DNA of 64,000 nt from Alopecurus myosuroides (Eukaryota > Streptophyta > Magnoliopsida > Poales > Poaceae), in contig CM054062.1 in NCBI GenBank assembly GCA_028641055.1, positions 182,899,958 to 182,963,957 of the forward strand. The letters run 5' to 3'. The notes under the pieces were generated by a model. That model had not been told where the DNA came from. It saw only the letters and a program-made list of their open reading frames with translations, and searched no databases. Of this stretch, positions 33,811 to 45,352 are shown in pieces. The translations under genes and the position numbers were made by a program. Positions within the stretch are counted from its first letter, which is position 1, and every line of letters starts with the position of its first letter.

Positions 33811-35130
33811 TGTAACACCTGGGGTGTTACCTGTTTGTTTTGCTTGCATCATATGCATCACATTGCATTGCACCATGTTTGCATCACACCTGAAAAATTC
33901 AAAACCATTTAAACTTTCACCCCCTGCTCAAAATTTCCAATTTCAAGATTGCAAACCAAACCACTAAATTGTTTTTCAATAATTTGAAAGTGTTCTAATC
34001 CACTTGCTTGTTAACAAAAATCTTTCCTTTTATCAAACCTTATTTGGCAATCAACTAACAAATTAGAAATCAAATTAATTCTGAAGTTAATGTTAACATC
34101 CCTTTTATGTGTTGTTTTGCAAAATAACCAAATGTATTTATAAACTAAAAATAAAACCCTAAAACCCCAAAATCCTTTTTCCACCTTGTGAAAATAATGC
34201 TAACCCTTTTTTTTTTCTGCCTTGAAAAACTAACAAAAACAATTCATGAAAGGAAAACCCCCCCTCCAAATTCTATTTCTTTCTCCCTCTTTTATCTTTT
34301 CCAAAATTTGTTCATATTGAAAAACAAACAGCAAAAAAAAAGAAGAGCATGGAAAAGGGCAGCCCAATTCTTTTCTCTCTCTCTGGCCCACTCCTTCCTT
34401 TCCTTCCACCACAAGCCCATTTCCTTCCAGCCCACCAAGCCATGTCGCTGTACCTCTTCCTCCTGTCACTGTCACCTGTACGAACATCTGACCAGCCATC
34501 CGATCAAGCTCTCCCCCCCTGGATGAGCTGCCGTACTAGGCCTCCTCCCCCTATATCTAACCTCCCCTCAGCTGCAACCCTAGGCCCTAACTAACCTCCC
34601 TCCTCTCTTCTTCCATCGCCGCCGTCCTCCCACCCTCTGCTTGTCTGTCTCTGAACCTCGCTGTTTTCACTGAACCTGAACCACCCGATCACCTGAACCG
34701 CACCGAGACCACCGCAGACCGCCGGTGCCCTGGCCACCTCGAGGAGCCTCCGAGGAGGAAAACGGAACCGCGGCGGTGCGGTGCGCCTCCCCGACCCCTC
34801 GCCGCCCGCTGGGAGAGCTCGTGGACGCCGCGCCGTCGCCGGACTTCCGTCCGTTCTGCTGATCGTCGACAGCGAGCAGCAGGTGCGCTCTGCCCCTTTC
34901 TCCTGTCCCTCTCGCTCTGTCCGCAACCACGCCAAGCACCGCGCACACGCCACCCACATCCACGCACACACCAACGCACTCGCCAGCACCCGCCCGTAGC
35001 GCACACCGGAGAGCCACCGTCGATGCACCGCTGCGTTTCCGTCAGTTTCCGACTGAACCTGTTCGAGTTCAGTTAAAAACTCGCGGACACGACTCAACCT
35101 CACCCGACCCCCTATCTGCTAACGAACCGC

Positions 35131-35219
35131 GAGCCACCGCAGTGGTACTGCGACCGTGCGCGCGAGCAGCGCGTCTCGGGGTCGAATCCCCTTGACCGCG
35201 CGGAGGCCAACACTTTTTT
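35131..35219 (+). other. tRNA-like Pol III module in F 5' LTR
   Basis: A-box-like CCACCGCAGTGGT (35135-35147), B-box-like GGTCGAATCCCC (35180-35191), T6 at 35214-35219. The 3' LTR repeats it 4604 bp downstream. The B box departs from consensus at one position. Confidence 0.42.
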
Positions 35220-35414
35220 GTGAAATTCTTCCACAGCGCTACGGTCCCACCCGTCAGCGACCCCTGTGCCACCTCAGCATCTGCTCAGCGCCACGCTGGC
35301 TAGGCCCACGGGCGGAGGCAGTGGCTAGCTACCAGCTGGGTAGAAAAAGGTTTCTGCGAATTCCCTATTTTCCAAAATCACTTTTAAATAACAGATTTGA
35401 ATATAAACTTCAAA

Positions 35415-35915
35415 ATTCAATATCTTTTGTTTTATAAATCCAATAAATACAAACTTTACATGTATTCTGATCCAAATTTCCTAATCTTTCCAAATATCCA
35501 ACTTGTGTTCTGTTTTGAACTTTCAAATTACAATTCAAATTCAAATTCAAACCATTCAATTGTATTTTGCTAAAACTCATAAGTAATTCATAATAAGTCC
35601 AAATCATGCAAATAAAATATGTTTTCAATACCATTTTAAATAACCTATTCAAATATAATTTTTGTTTTCTGTTTTGAATAATTAAAATTGCTTAAACAAT
35701 TTGAATCTTGTTTAATTCAATTAAAAAATTGTTTAATATTGTTTAATTCATAATTAAATAATCCAAAGTCCAATTTCAAAATGTGAAACATGTAATCCAA
35801 CTAAAATTTGATAACCTTTTCAAATATCAACTTTGTTGTTTGTTTTGATCACTTTAACTTGATGAAAACAACAACTACTTGTTTAACACCATTAAGTAAC
35901 AATAATTTCCAAACT
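35415..35915 (+). repeat. ~160-bp periodic AT-rich region in F 5' LTR
   Basis: Marker variants at 35415, 35575, 35746 and 35905 give steps of 160, 171 and 159 bp. D also has one longer step (170 bp) in the corresponding place, which suggests common descent of the array. Confidence 0.6.
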
Positions 35916-37916
35916 TGATAAATGTTTTCTACACTTGTTAACCATCCTTCCAATTGCATTTAATATTGTTATCTTCTTGTTCTTCATCATGCATGCATCA
36001 TTCTAACTCACTTACACATGATGCTTAGTGTTAGAACAATTAATTCAACTATAAGGCATGGGTTTGCCATATGCAATCTTTGCATATGGAATCCATTTAA
36101 ACTTGTGTATCATATCCACTAGTTTACTTTGGTGCATCTATTAAACATGACATGCATCCATATCTTGATCATGCTGGATCTTTTGCCGTAGTAGTAATTG
36201 TTGCATCCGGTGTTTGTTCGAGGTTCATTGCTTCTTCCCGGATAGGACGTTGAGATGATGTGAGCAACGACAAGTTCTGCTACCTTGCGGGATCTCAGGC
36301 AAGTATACTCACTTGCATGCCATATGGCTGCCTTTCATCACTTGTTACCGATTCTTTCCGTTGTTTCTTTTCTGCTAGCCTTAGTGGTAGTTGTTTCTGT
36401 TACGAACCCATCACATGAATCCCTTAACCTTGATATTGCCTCACCTCCATACCTACAGCCTTTGTTTGTGCCTGTTCTTATCTAGCATGCTTAGGGTTGC
36501 TTTTGCTCGAGCCTGTTGTCGGTTACTTCTTTTACTATCGTACTATTATTGTTGTTACCGTACCGGGGGCTCGAATGTTAATCAATCAATCCTGTTAATG
36601 CTGCTGTTAATAATAATTTGATGATAAGGCACCGGCAGGAGGCCCTTTGTGGTTTTGAGGCCTGCTAGTGTCGACCCTAATAGGAAAAGGGTCTTGTCTA
36701 CTGATCCATGATGAGCGCACTAACCGCATGTGGGAAGCGAGTATGGGCGCCCCCCTCAACTGACTCGATTCGCATCTCGTCCAAATCGCCGTACTAGTTC
36801 GGGTGTTCCATTTGCTGCATCATATGCAGGTACGAACCCTTGGCGCCAGGGTGGAACTTTCGTAGTCGGCATTTAGGGCGGCGTGGTCTTCCAGTGCTAT
36901 GAGGGTCCTCCTTTTCTTCGGGGGGCTCGATTAGCCGCGCACGCACAGCACGCGGTGCTTTGGGCTTGATGCGAAGAACAGTTGGTTGTGTAGAGTACCC
37001 CGCTTGGTGGAAGTGCATTTCCATCTGGCGGGATATTCTTGCGTGTACGGCCAAATTGGTGCAACCCTGCAGGGATAATATTCTCGAGAAGCCGTGTTTT
37101 CCGCGGTTATGGATTACTTGGTGAAAGTACTGGCTAACAAGTACTCAGGACAACTTAAACATAATAATCAAACATGTTACACCCAATGATTAATAACTTG
37201 ACTAGTAATAGGTTGATGACACAATAACTTGATTCACCTTTAATACAACGGTGTGAGTTATCCTCGGATTGCTTCTTTGGATAAGGGGCGAGATCCAGGA
37301 TGGGTTTGTTTGAAGTTATCTTTCAGTTGGTTACTATTCCTCGATCTTATCCCCTATCTGTTAGTTGGAAGTGGTAGTATCTCTCTGTAGTTGGTTAGTG
37401 CAGCCTGCTGTCGCTTATTTGCAATAACCCCTTCCTTTCCGTTGATCCTAAAGTATTTGTACCTTGTGATGACTGGCTACGCCGGTAACTTGTGAGTATG
37501 GGTTTTATCCCCCTTGCCAGTACTTAACCGTACTGACCCACGAATCTCTTTCGTGGCTGCAAATTCCAAATTGCAGTCAGCAGGTTTGAAGTCTGACGAC
37601 GTTAGCTTGGGAATCCCTCCGGCTTGGCCTGGGCAGGGATTGGACGCTCTCGGTTATCTTCAGGACTCTTAGTCCAATTTGGATCTTGTCCGTAGCCGGA
37701 CGTTTGTTTCTTCCGCTGTTATTTGGATCTTTGTAATGTATCAGTTGTAACCCCGGCTCGTTTGAGTCATCTTGTATCTATCTGTTTCTGTTGTAATTGT
37801 GGATTATTCGTGAACTATTGTAATGTTATCATAAATGGCAACCTGGAATCGGTTATTATGCGGATTTGGCGGGAATGCTGAATTCTGCATAGTGCCCGAT
37901 CTCGGGGCGTCACAAA

Positions 37917-37929
37917 TGGTATCAGAGCC
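37917..37929 (+). promoter_or_regulatory. Primer-binding site of element F
   Basis: TGGTATCAGAGCC, the initiator-Met tRNA type, two bases after the LTR end, as in D and E. Confidence 0.88.
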
Positions 37930-38415
37930 TTGGTTCCGATTCCCGAGATTGTTTCGATACGAATGGTTATCGAAGCAACGGGTCCGCAAAGCCTGTAGGA
38001 TAACCTCGCTAACGGTCGTTGTTTCTAGAGTGTCAAAAACTATTTCTGCTAAACTATTTTGGGAAAAACATCTCAATAGGTTTCTTGTTTTCTCCTTATC
38101 CATATTCTATTTCCCCTCCCATCTTATTTGTTTTGGAGTCTACTCTCGTACTCAATCCTTCAAAGTGTTAGGATCCTGCGTGGGTGGACGTTCTCTGAGC
38201 CCTTAACCTAATAGGTTCGATCATCGGAAGATTCCTGGTGGAAGAACATCGTCGTCACTCCGAGCAAGAATCCCTTGTTAGTGGTGTCGAGAAGCCCCTG
38301 TTAGTGGTGTCGAGGAGATCAACTAGAAGCACGAAGAATCGATAGTCGAACTTCTTTCCCCTCCCGGGTTAGCAGGTGGATTGCGAGGGCGCAATCCCTT
38401 GTTAGTGGTGTCGTC
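37930..38415 (+). other. Internal region of F with three direct repeats and a hairpin
   Basis: No ORF of note. Three copies of TCCCTTGTTAGTGGTGTCG or a near variant lie at 38271-38289, 38295-38312 and 38395-38413. The last ends two bases before the 3' LTR. A perfect hairpin (8-bp stem, 4-nt loop) is at 38378-38397. The usual G-run before the LTR is missing. Confidence 0.8.
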
Positions 38416-41400
38416 TGTAACACCTGGGGTGTTACCTGTTTGTTTTGCTTGCATCATATGCATCACATTGCATTGCACCATGTTTGCATCACACCTGAAA
38501 AATTCAAAACCATTTAAACTTTCACCCCCTGCTCAAAATTTCCAATTTCAAGATTGCAAACCAAACCACTAAATTGTTTTTCAATAATTTGAAAGTGTTC
38601 TAATCCACTTGCTTGTTAACAAAAATCTTTCCTTTTATCAAACCTTATTTGGCAATCAACTAACAAATTAGAAATCAAATTAATTCTGAAGTTAATGTTA
38701 ACATCCCTTTTATGTGCTGTTTTGCAAAATAACCAAATGTATTTATAAACTAAAAATAAAACCCTAAAACCCCAAAATCCATTTTCCACCTTGTGAAAAT
38801 AATGCTAACCCTTTTTTTTTCTGCCTTGAAAAACTAACAAAAACAATTCATGAAAGGAAAACCCCCCCTCCAAATTCTATTTCTTTCTCCCTCTTTTATC
38901 TTTTCCAAAATTTGTTCATATTGAAAAACAAACAGCAAAAAAAAAGAAGAGCATGGAAAAGGGCAGCCCAATTCTTTTCTCTCTCTCTGGCCCACTCCTT
39001 CCTTTCCTTCCACCACAAGCCCATTTCCTTCCAGCCCACCAAGCCATGTCGCTGTACCTCTTCCTCCTGTCACTGTCACCTGTACGAACATCTGACCAGC
39101 CATCCGATCAAGCTCTCCCCCCCTGGATGAGCTGCCGTACTAGGCCTCCTCCCCCTATATCTAACCTCCCCTCAGCTGCAACCCTAGGCCCTAACTAACC
39201 TCCCTCCTCTCTTCTTCCATCGCCGCCGTCCTCCCACCCTCTGCTTGTCTGTCTCTGAACCTCGCTGTTTTCACTGAACCTGAACCACCCGATCACCTGA
39301 ACCGCACCGAGACCACCGCAGACCGCCGGTGCCCTGGCCACCTCGAGGAGCCTCCGAGGAGGAAAACGGAACCGCGGCGGTGCGGTGCGCCTCCCCGACC
39401 CCTCGCCGCCCGCTGGGAGAGCTCGTGGACGCCGCGCCGTTGCCGGACTTCCGTCCGTTCTGCTGATCGTCGACAGCGAGCAGCAGGTGCGCTCCGCCCC
39501 TTTCTCCTGTCCCTCTCGCTCTGTCCGCAACCACGCCAAGCACCGCGCACACGCCACCCACATCCACGCACACACCAACGCACTCGCCAGCACCCGCCCG
39601 TAGCGCACACCGGAGAGCCACCGTCGATGCACCGCTGCGTTTCCGTCAGTTTCCGACTGAACCTGTTCGAGTTCAGTTAAAAACTCGCGGACACGACTCA
39701 ACCTCACCCGACCCCCTATATGCTAACGAACCGCGAGCCACCGCAGTGGTACTGCGACCGTGCGCGCGAGCAGCGCGTCTCGGGGTCGAATCCCCTTGAC
39801 CGCGCGGAGGCCAACACTTTTTTGTGAAATTCTTCCACAGCGCTACGGTCCCACCCGTCAGCGACCCCTGTGCCACCTCAGCATCTGCTCAGCGCCACGC
39901 TGGCTAGGCCCACGGGCGGAGGCAGTGGCTAGCTACCAGCTGGGTAGAAAAAGGTTTCTGCGAATTCCCTATTTTCCAAAATCACTTTTAAATAACAGAT
40001 TTGAATATAAACTTCAAAATTCAATATCTTTTGTTTTATAAATCCAATAAATACAAACTTTACATGTATTCTGATCCAAATTTCCTAATCTTTCCAAATA
40101 TCCAACTTGTGTTCTGTTTTGAACTTTCAAATTACAATTCAAATTCAAATTCAAACCATTCAATTGTATTTTGCTAAAACTCATAAGTAATTCATAATAA
40201 GTCCAAATCATGCAAATAAAATATGTTTTCAATACCATTTTAAATAACCTATTCAAATATAATTTTTGTTTTCTGTTTTGAATAATTAAAATTGCTTAAA
40301 CAATTTGAATCTTGTTTAATTCAATTAAAAAATTGTTTAATATTGTTTAATTCATAATTAAATAATCCAAAGTCCAATTTCAAAATGTGAAACATGTAAT
40401 CCAACTAAAATTTGATAACCTTTTCAAATATCAACTTTGTTGTTTGTTTTGATCACTTTAACTTGATGAAAACAACAACTACTTGTTTAACACCATTAAG
40501 TAACAATAATTTCCAAACTTGATAAATGTTTTCTACACTTGTTAACCATCCTTCCAATTGCATTTAATATTGTTATCTTCTTGTTCTTCATCATGCATGC
40601 ATCATTCTAACTCACTTACACATGATGCTTAGTGTTAGAACAATTAATTCAACTATAAGGCATGGGTTTGCCATATGCAATCTTTGCATATGGAATCCAT
40701 TTAAACTTGTGTATCATATCCACTAGTTTACTTTGGTGCATCTATTAAACATGACATGCATCCATATCTTGATCATGCTGGATCTTTTGCCGTAGTAGTA
40801 ATTGTTGCATCCGGTGTTTGTTCGAGGTTCATTGCTTCTTCCCGGATAGGACGTTGAGATGATGTGAGCAACGACAAGTTCTGCTACCTTGCGGGATCTC
40901 AGGCAAGTATACTCACTTGCATGCCATATGGCTGCCTTTCATCACTTGTTACCGATTCTTTCCGTTGTTTCTTTTCTGCTAGCCTTAGTGGTAGTTGTTT
41001 CTGTTACGAACCCATCACATGAATCCCTTAACCTTGATATTGCCTCACCTCCATACCTACAGCCTTTGTTTGTGCCTGTTCTTATCTAGCATGCTTAGGG
41101 TTGCTTTTGCTCGAGCCTGTTGTCGGTTACTTCTTTTACTATCGTACTATTATTGTTGTTACCGTACCGGGGGCTCGAATGTTAATCAATCAATCCTGTT
41201 AATGCTGCTGTTAATAATAATTTGATGATAAGGCACCGGCAGGAGGCCCTTTGTGGTTTTGAGGCCTGCTAGTGTCGACCCTAATAGGAAAAGGGTCTTG
41301 TCTACTGATCCATGATGAGCGCACTAACCGCATGTGGGAAGCGAGTATGGGCGCCCCCCTCAACTGACTCGATTCGCATCTCGTCCAAATCGCCGTACTA

Positions 41401-42518
41401 GTTCGGGTGTTCCATTTGCTGCATCATATGCAGGTACGAACCCTTGGCGCCAGGGTGGAACTTTCGTAGTCGGCATTTAGGGCGGCGTGGTCTTCCAGTG
41501 CTATGAGGGTCCTCCTTTTCTTCGGGGGGCTCGATTAGCCGCGCACGCACAGCACGCGGTGCTTTGGGCTTGATGCGAAGAACAGTTGGTTGTGTAGAGT
41601 ACCCCGCTTGGTGGAAGTGCATTTCCATCTGGCGGGATATTCTTGCGTGTACGGCCAAATTGGTGCAACCCTGCAGGGATAATATTCTCGAGAAGCCGTG
41701 TTTTCCGCGGTTATGGATTACTTGGTGAAAGTACTGGCTAACAAGTACTCAGGACAACTTAAACATAATAATCAAACATGTTACACCCAATGATTAATAA
41801 CTTGACTAGTAATAGGTTGATGACACAATAACTTGATTCACCTTTAATACAACGGTGTGAGTTATCCTCGGATTGCTTCTTTGGATAAGGGGCGAGATCC
41901 AGGATGGGTTTGTTTGAAGTTATCTTTCAGTTGGTTACTATTCCTCGATCTTATCCCCTATCTGTTAGTTGGAAGTGGTAGTATCTCTCTGTAGTTGGTT
42001 AGTGCAGCCTGCTGTCGCTTATTTGCAATAACCCCTTCCTTTCCGTTGATCCTAAAGTATTTGTACCTTGTGATGACTGGCTACGCCGGTAACTTGTGAG
42101 TATGGGTTTTATCCCCCTTGCCAGTACTTAACCGTACTGACCCACGAATCTCTTTCGTGGCTGCAAATTCCAAATTGCAGTCAGCAGGTTTGAAGTCTGA
42201 CGACGTTAGCTTGGGAATCCCTCCGGCTTGGCCTGGGCAGGGATTGGACGCTCTCGGTTATCTTCAGGACTCTTAGTCCAATTTGGATCTTGTCCGTAGC
42301 CGGACGTTTGTTTCTTCCGCTGTTATTTGGATCTTTGTAATGTATCAGTTGTAACCCCGGCTCGTTTGAGTCATCTTGTATCTATCTGTTTCTGTTGTAA
42401 TTGTGGATTATTCGTGAACTATTGTAATGTTATCATAAATGGCAACCTGGAATCGGTTATTATGCGGATTTGGCGGGAATGCTGAATTCTGCATAGTGCT
42501 CGATCTCGGGGCGTCACA
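38416..42518 (+). repeat. Element F 3' LTR
   Basis: About 4103 bp, starting TGTAACACCTGGGG and ending GGCGTCACA before CCTTT. It differs from the 5' copy at a handful of positions (for example T for C at 39441 and T for C at 42500). Confidence 0.92.
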
Positions 42519-42523
42519 CCTTT

Positions 42524-44237
42524 CCACACTGGATACCGATACTTTCCGTTGTCTATCCTGCTAGCCTTAAGATTTGTTGCTTGTGTTTCGATCCTATCAC
42601 ATGTTTTCCTGTAACCCTGATATAGCCTCACCTCCACCCCTATAACCCTGTTGCTTGTTGCATGTGTCTTACTAGCATGCTTAGGGTTGTTTATGCTCGA
42701 GTCTGATGTCCGTTATTTCTTTTACTATATTTATTATGTTCTGGGGGCTCGATAATTAAACAACCACCTGTTAATGTTTGAGGTAATGCTAATTGATGAT
42801 AAGGCACCGGCAGGAGGCCGGGTATGGTTTTGAGGCCTGCTAGTGTCGAACTCAGGAAAAGTTCTTGTCCTCTGGATCCATGTTGAGCGTGCTAACCGCA
42901 TGTGGGAAGCGTGTATGGGCGTCCCCCGCAACTCTGATTCGATTCGCATCTCGTCCAAATCGCCACACTTAGTTCGGGCTTTCCATTTGATGCACGCATA
43001 TGCAGGTACGAACCCTTGGCGCCAGGGTGGAACTTTTGTAGTCGGCATTTAGGGCGGCGTGGTCTTCCAGTGCTATGAGGGTCCCCCTTTTCTTCGTGGG
43101 GGCTCGATTAGCCGCGCACGCACAACACGTGGTTCTTTGGGCTTGATGCGAAGAAGAGTTGGGTTGTGTTGAGTACCTCGCTTGGTGGGTTGATCCCCCG
43201 TCTGGCGGGATATTCTTACGTGTTCGGCCAAATTGGCGCACCCCTGCAGGGTTAAATCTTCTCGAGAAGCCGTGTTGTCCGCGGTTATGGATGACTTGGT
43301 GATAGGGCTGGCTAACTAGGATTAGACAACTTACACCTAATTTATAATAATTTGACTAGTAATAGGCTTATTGACACAATAACTTGAACCTTCATTAATC
43401 CAACTGTGTGGGTTATCCTCGGATTGCTTCTTTGGATAAGGGGCGAGATCCAGGATGGGTTTGTTTGAGGTTAGTGGTAGTTGGTTCCGATGCGCTATCT
43501 TATCCCTTTCTTTTAGCCGGATGTTGTAGCGTGTCTCTGTAGTTGGTTAGTGCAGCTCGCTGCCGCACCTTTGTATCACCTATCTTCCGTTAAACCCAAA
43601 GCATCTGTACTTGGTGTTGCCGGGTACACTTTGGTATCTTGTGCGTCTTGCTTGCCAGTACTCGTCTGTACTGACCCCTTTGGGGCTGCGTGTTCTGCAG
43701 ACTACGTTTCCGAGGATCCCCATGGTGGCTACTACGTGGAGTATGACGAGGCTGCTGACGAGTAGATAGCGGACCCGGGCAGGATCCGAGACTTCGTGGA
43801 TGGGCTCCGTTTCCTTTTCGTTTCCGGCCTCTTAGGCCTATTTGGATCTTGTCTGTACTCAGACACTTTGGATGCTTCCGCTGTGATGTAATGATGACTT
43901 GTTGGGACATGTGTCCTCTGCATGACTGTATTTGCTATCTCCGCTCTAGTGAGAGCTTTTGCCACTTATTTCTATTTCTTTGTGTCTTAGAGATTTGTTG
44001 TGATATCACTTGTTCAAATGCCGTTGACGTACCATGTGTGTATACTATGAAGTACGTCAATGGAAGTAGTCGGATTTCTATGGGATGGTTTGCGCAGACG
44101 ATGAATAGTAGAGGATGGTTGTCACACGTTTACGTGTTGGCCTACTCATATTGAGATGTGGGTGCCGGTATGCCCCGTAAGCCATTTATCTACTGTTTAG
44201 CGGGCTGTGAGTATCCTCTAGAAGTCCGGGTGCGACA
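42524..44237 (+). repeat. Element E 5' LTR, second part
   Basis: Continues from 33810 after F. It contains the block shared with D and F (CACCGGCAGGAGGCC, TTCTCGAGAAGCCGTG) and exon 3 of the LTR reading frame, and ends GTGCGACA. Confidence 0.9.
43701..43765 (+). CDS. LTR-embedded spliced ORF of E, exon 3
   Basis: After a TGTTCTGCAG acceptor, 65 nt encode the acidic C-terminus with GGYYVEYDE and a TAG at 43763. Together with exon 2 it forms a strongly acidic tail of about 47 residues. In this copy the intron before it has been enlarged by the insertion of F. The 3' LTR copy is 53133-53197 and the D copies are 17245-17309 and 26441-26505. Confidence 0.4.
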
Positions 44238-44239
44238 AA

Positions 44240-44252
44240 TGGTATCAGAGCC
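44240..44252 (+). promoter_or_regulatory. Primer-binding site of element E
   Basis: TGGTATCAGAGCC two bases after the 5' LTR end. Confidence 0.9.
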
Positions 44253-44507
44253 TGTCTGCCTGTAGGATCCCTTTTACTGGTCGCAGTTGAGTCTAGAAAC
44301 TATTTTGTAGCTATATAGGAAAAATGAAACGTGAGAGTAGGAATTCTGTTCTTTTATTTCTTTCCCCACCCACCCTCCCTTTTTCTGGTAAGGAAGTGCA
44401 ACGTTGTTTTCTCTTCTCATCTAAACTTTCAAGTTAGGATTTCACGTATCCTGGTTTCTCTAGGATGGTTATATCTACTAGACCATAGGAATGGAGGTGG
44501 TTGTGAC

Positions 44508-45062
44508 ATGATTTATCATGTTGCCTACTCACGATTGAGAACGGAGGCACATAAGCCCCGGAAGCAGATCCTCTTTTCCCCGGCAGCTTATGTGAGTCTC
44601 ACCGTCCTTCGTGCTGACTACTGGGGATTTGACGATTCTATCTATCGCCACATCCCCCGTGGTTACATCACTTCGGAGGGAGCTCACTTCATTCTCTACG
44701 ACAACTTGGATGTTTACGAGCATGATAACTCCAGGCTGCACACCACCGCTCAGTTTGTGAGACACGGTGACGCAGTTGCCCGCACACTGTCTCAGGAGTT
44801 GGCTTCAGTCAGAGAGCAGCTTTACCTTGCTTTGACTCGTCTGGCGACTTACACCACAGACTTTGTCGGAGACGAGCGCTTTGCACGCTTCGATCAGCCA
44901 GTTGGGCGTCGTCTGCCAGATGCTGGAGGTTATGAGCCGATCAGAGGTCCACTCCTTAACCTTGGTGCTGGTTACACTGGGATTCCACGCTTTGGAGCAC
45001 AGGGAGTCGACGCTATGTACTTCACCACACCTAGAGTCGGTCTCAGACCACGTCAGATCTAA
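44508..45062 (+). CDS. Extra ORF upstream of gag in E ('orf0'-like)
   Basis: From the ATG at 44508 the frame encodes 184 residues. The composition looks like real protein: an RADYWGFDD segment, then helical sequence with ARTLSQELASVREQLYLAL. It ends with TAA at 45060, but the same frame goes on for 26 codons of Arg-rich sequence (RRSTYFRGRAPHRTSRR) to TGA at 45141. The original protein was therefore probably longer, with a basic tail. D lacks this segment at the same place. I recall, without being able to verify, an ORF before gag in rice Tekay-type elements; it could instead be a captured gene fragment. Function unknown. Confidence 0.5.
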   Translation: MIYHVAYSRLRTEAHKPRKQILFSPAAYVSLTVLRADYWGFDDSIYRHIPRGYITSEGAHFILYDNLDVYEHDNSRLHTTAQFVRHGDAVARTLSQELASVREQLYLALTRLATYTTDFVGDERFARFDQPVGRRLPDAGGYEPIRGPLLNLGAGYTGIPRFGAQGVDAMYFTTPRVGLRPRQI

Positions 45063-45352
45063 GTGGATCGTCGTTCCACCTACTTTCGTGGGCGTGCTCC
45101 TCACCGTACCTCTCGCCGTACTCCTAGCCGTCGTCCTGCGTGATGAGCATGGGAGTACCGATGTATCCATTCTCAGCTATGTTTAGTTATCCTTTGGCAT
45201 TCGAACCATTTATGGTGTGTTGGATATTCTGATGTATTTGAACATGTGATGGTGAACCTTGTGGTTGTCTATTCATGCGTCGGAATAATCTCTCTTTCGG
45301 TTGCCAAGTCTATCCTTTTCTATTGTTGTGCTAAAATGCATTTCCATTCAGG

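Larger units (their letters stand above)
33811..37914 (+). repeat. Element F 5' LTR
   Basis: TGTAACACCTGGGG to GGCGTCACA. It contains a GC-rich leader with a CAG|GTGCGC donor (about 34882), a tRNA-like module, a ~160-bp periodic AT-rich region, an exon-like segment 36246-36298 with a CAG|GCAAGT donor, and the block shared with D and E. The exon-like segment has stops in all frames, so only the splice signals, not the ORF, are kept. Confidence 0.92.
33811..42518 (+). mobile_element. Element F: LARD-like non-autonomous element, 4.1-kb LTRs around 501 bp
   Basis: Two nearly identical LTRs (about 4104 and 4103 bp; I count fewer than ten differences by eye) enclose only 37915-38415. This is flanked by CCTTT duplications in the 5' LTR of E. 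There is a primer site but no coding capacity and no polypurine tract. The LTRs are distant relatives of those of D and E, so enzymes from a chromovirus of that group are the likely helpers. Confidence 0.92.

Noticed and set aside
36246..36298. A functional F version of the LTR-embedded protein
   Set aside because: The exon-like segment keeps both splice signals but has a stop in every frame, so only the splicing signals are reported.
37804..38206. ORFs of about 100-120 codons covering the end of the F 5' LTR, primer site and interior
   Set aside because: They cross the LTR end and primer site, have no known domain, and their frames lie partly in LTR sequence repeated at 42400. No evidence of coding.
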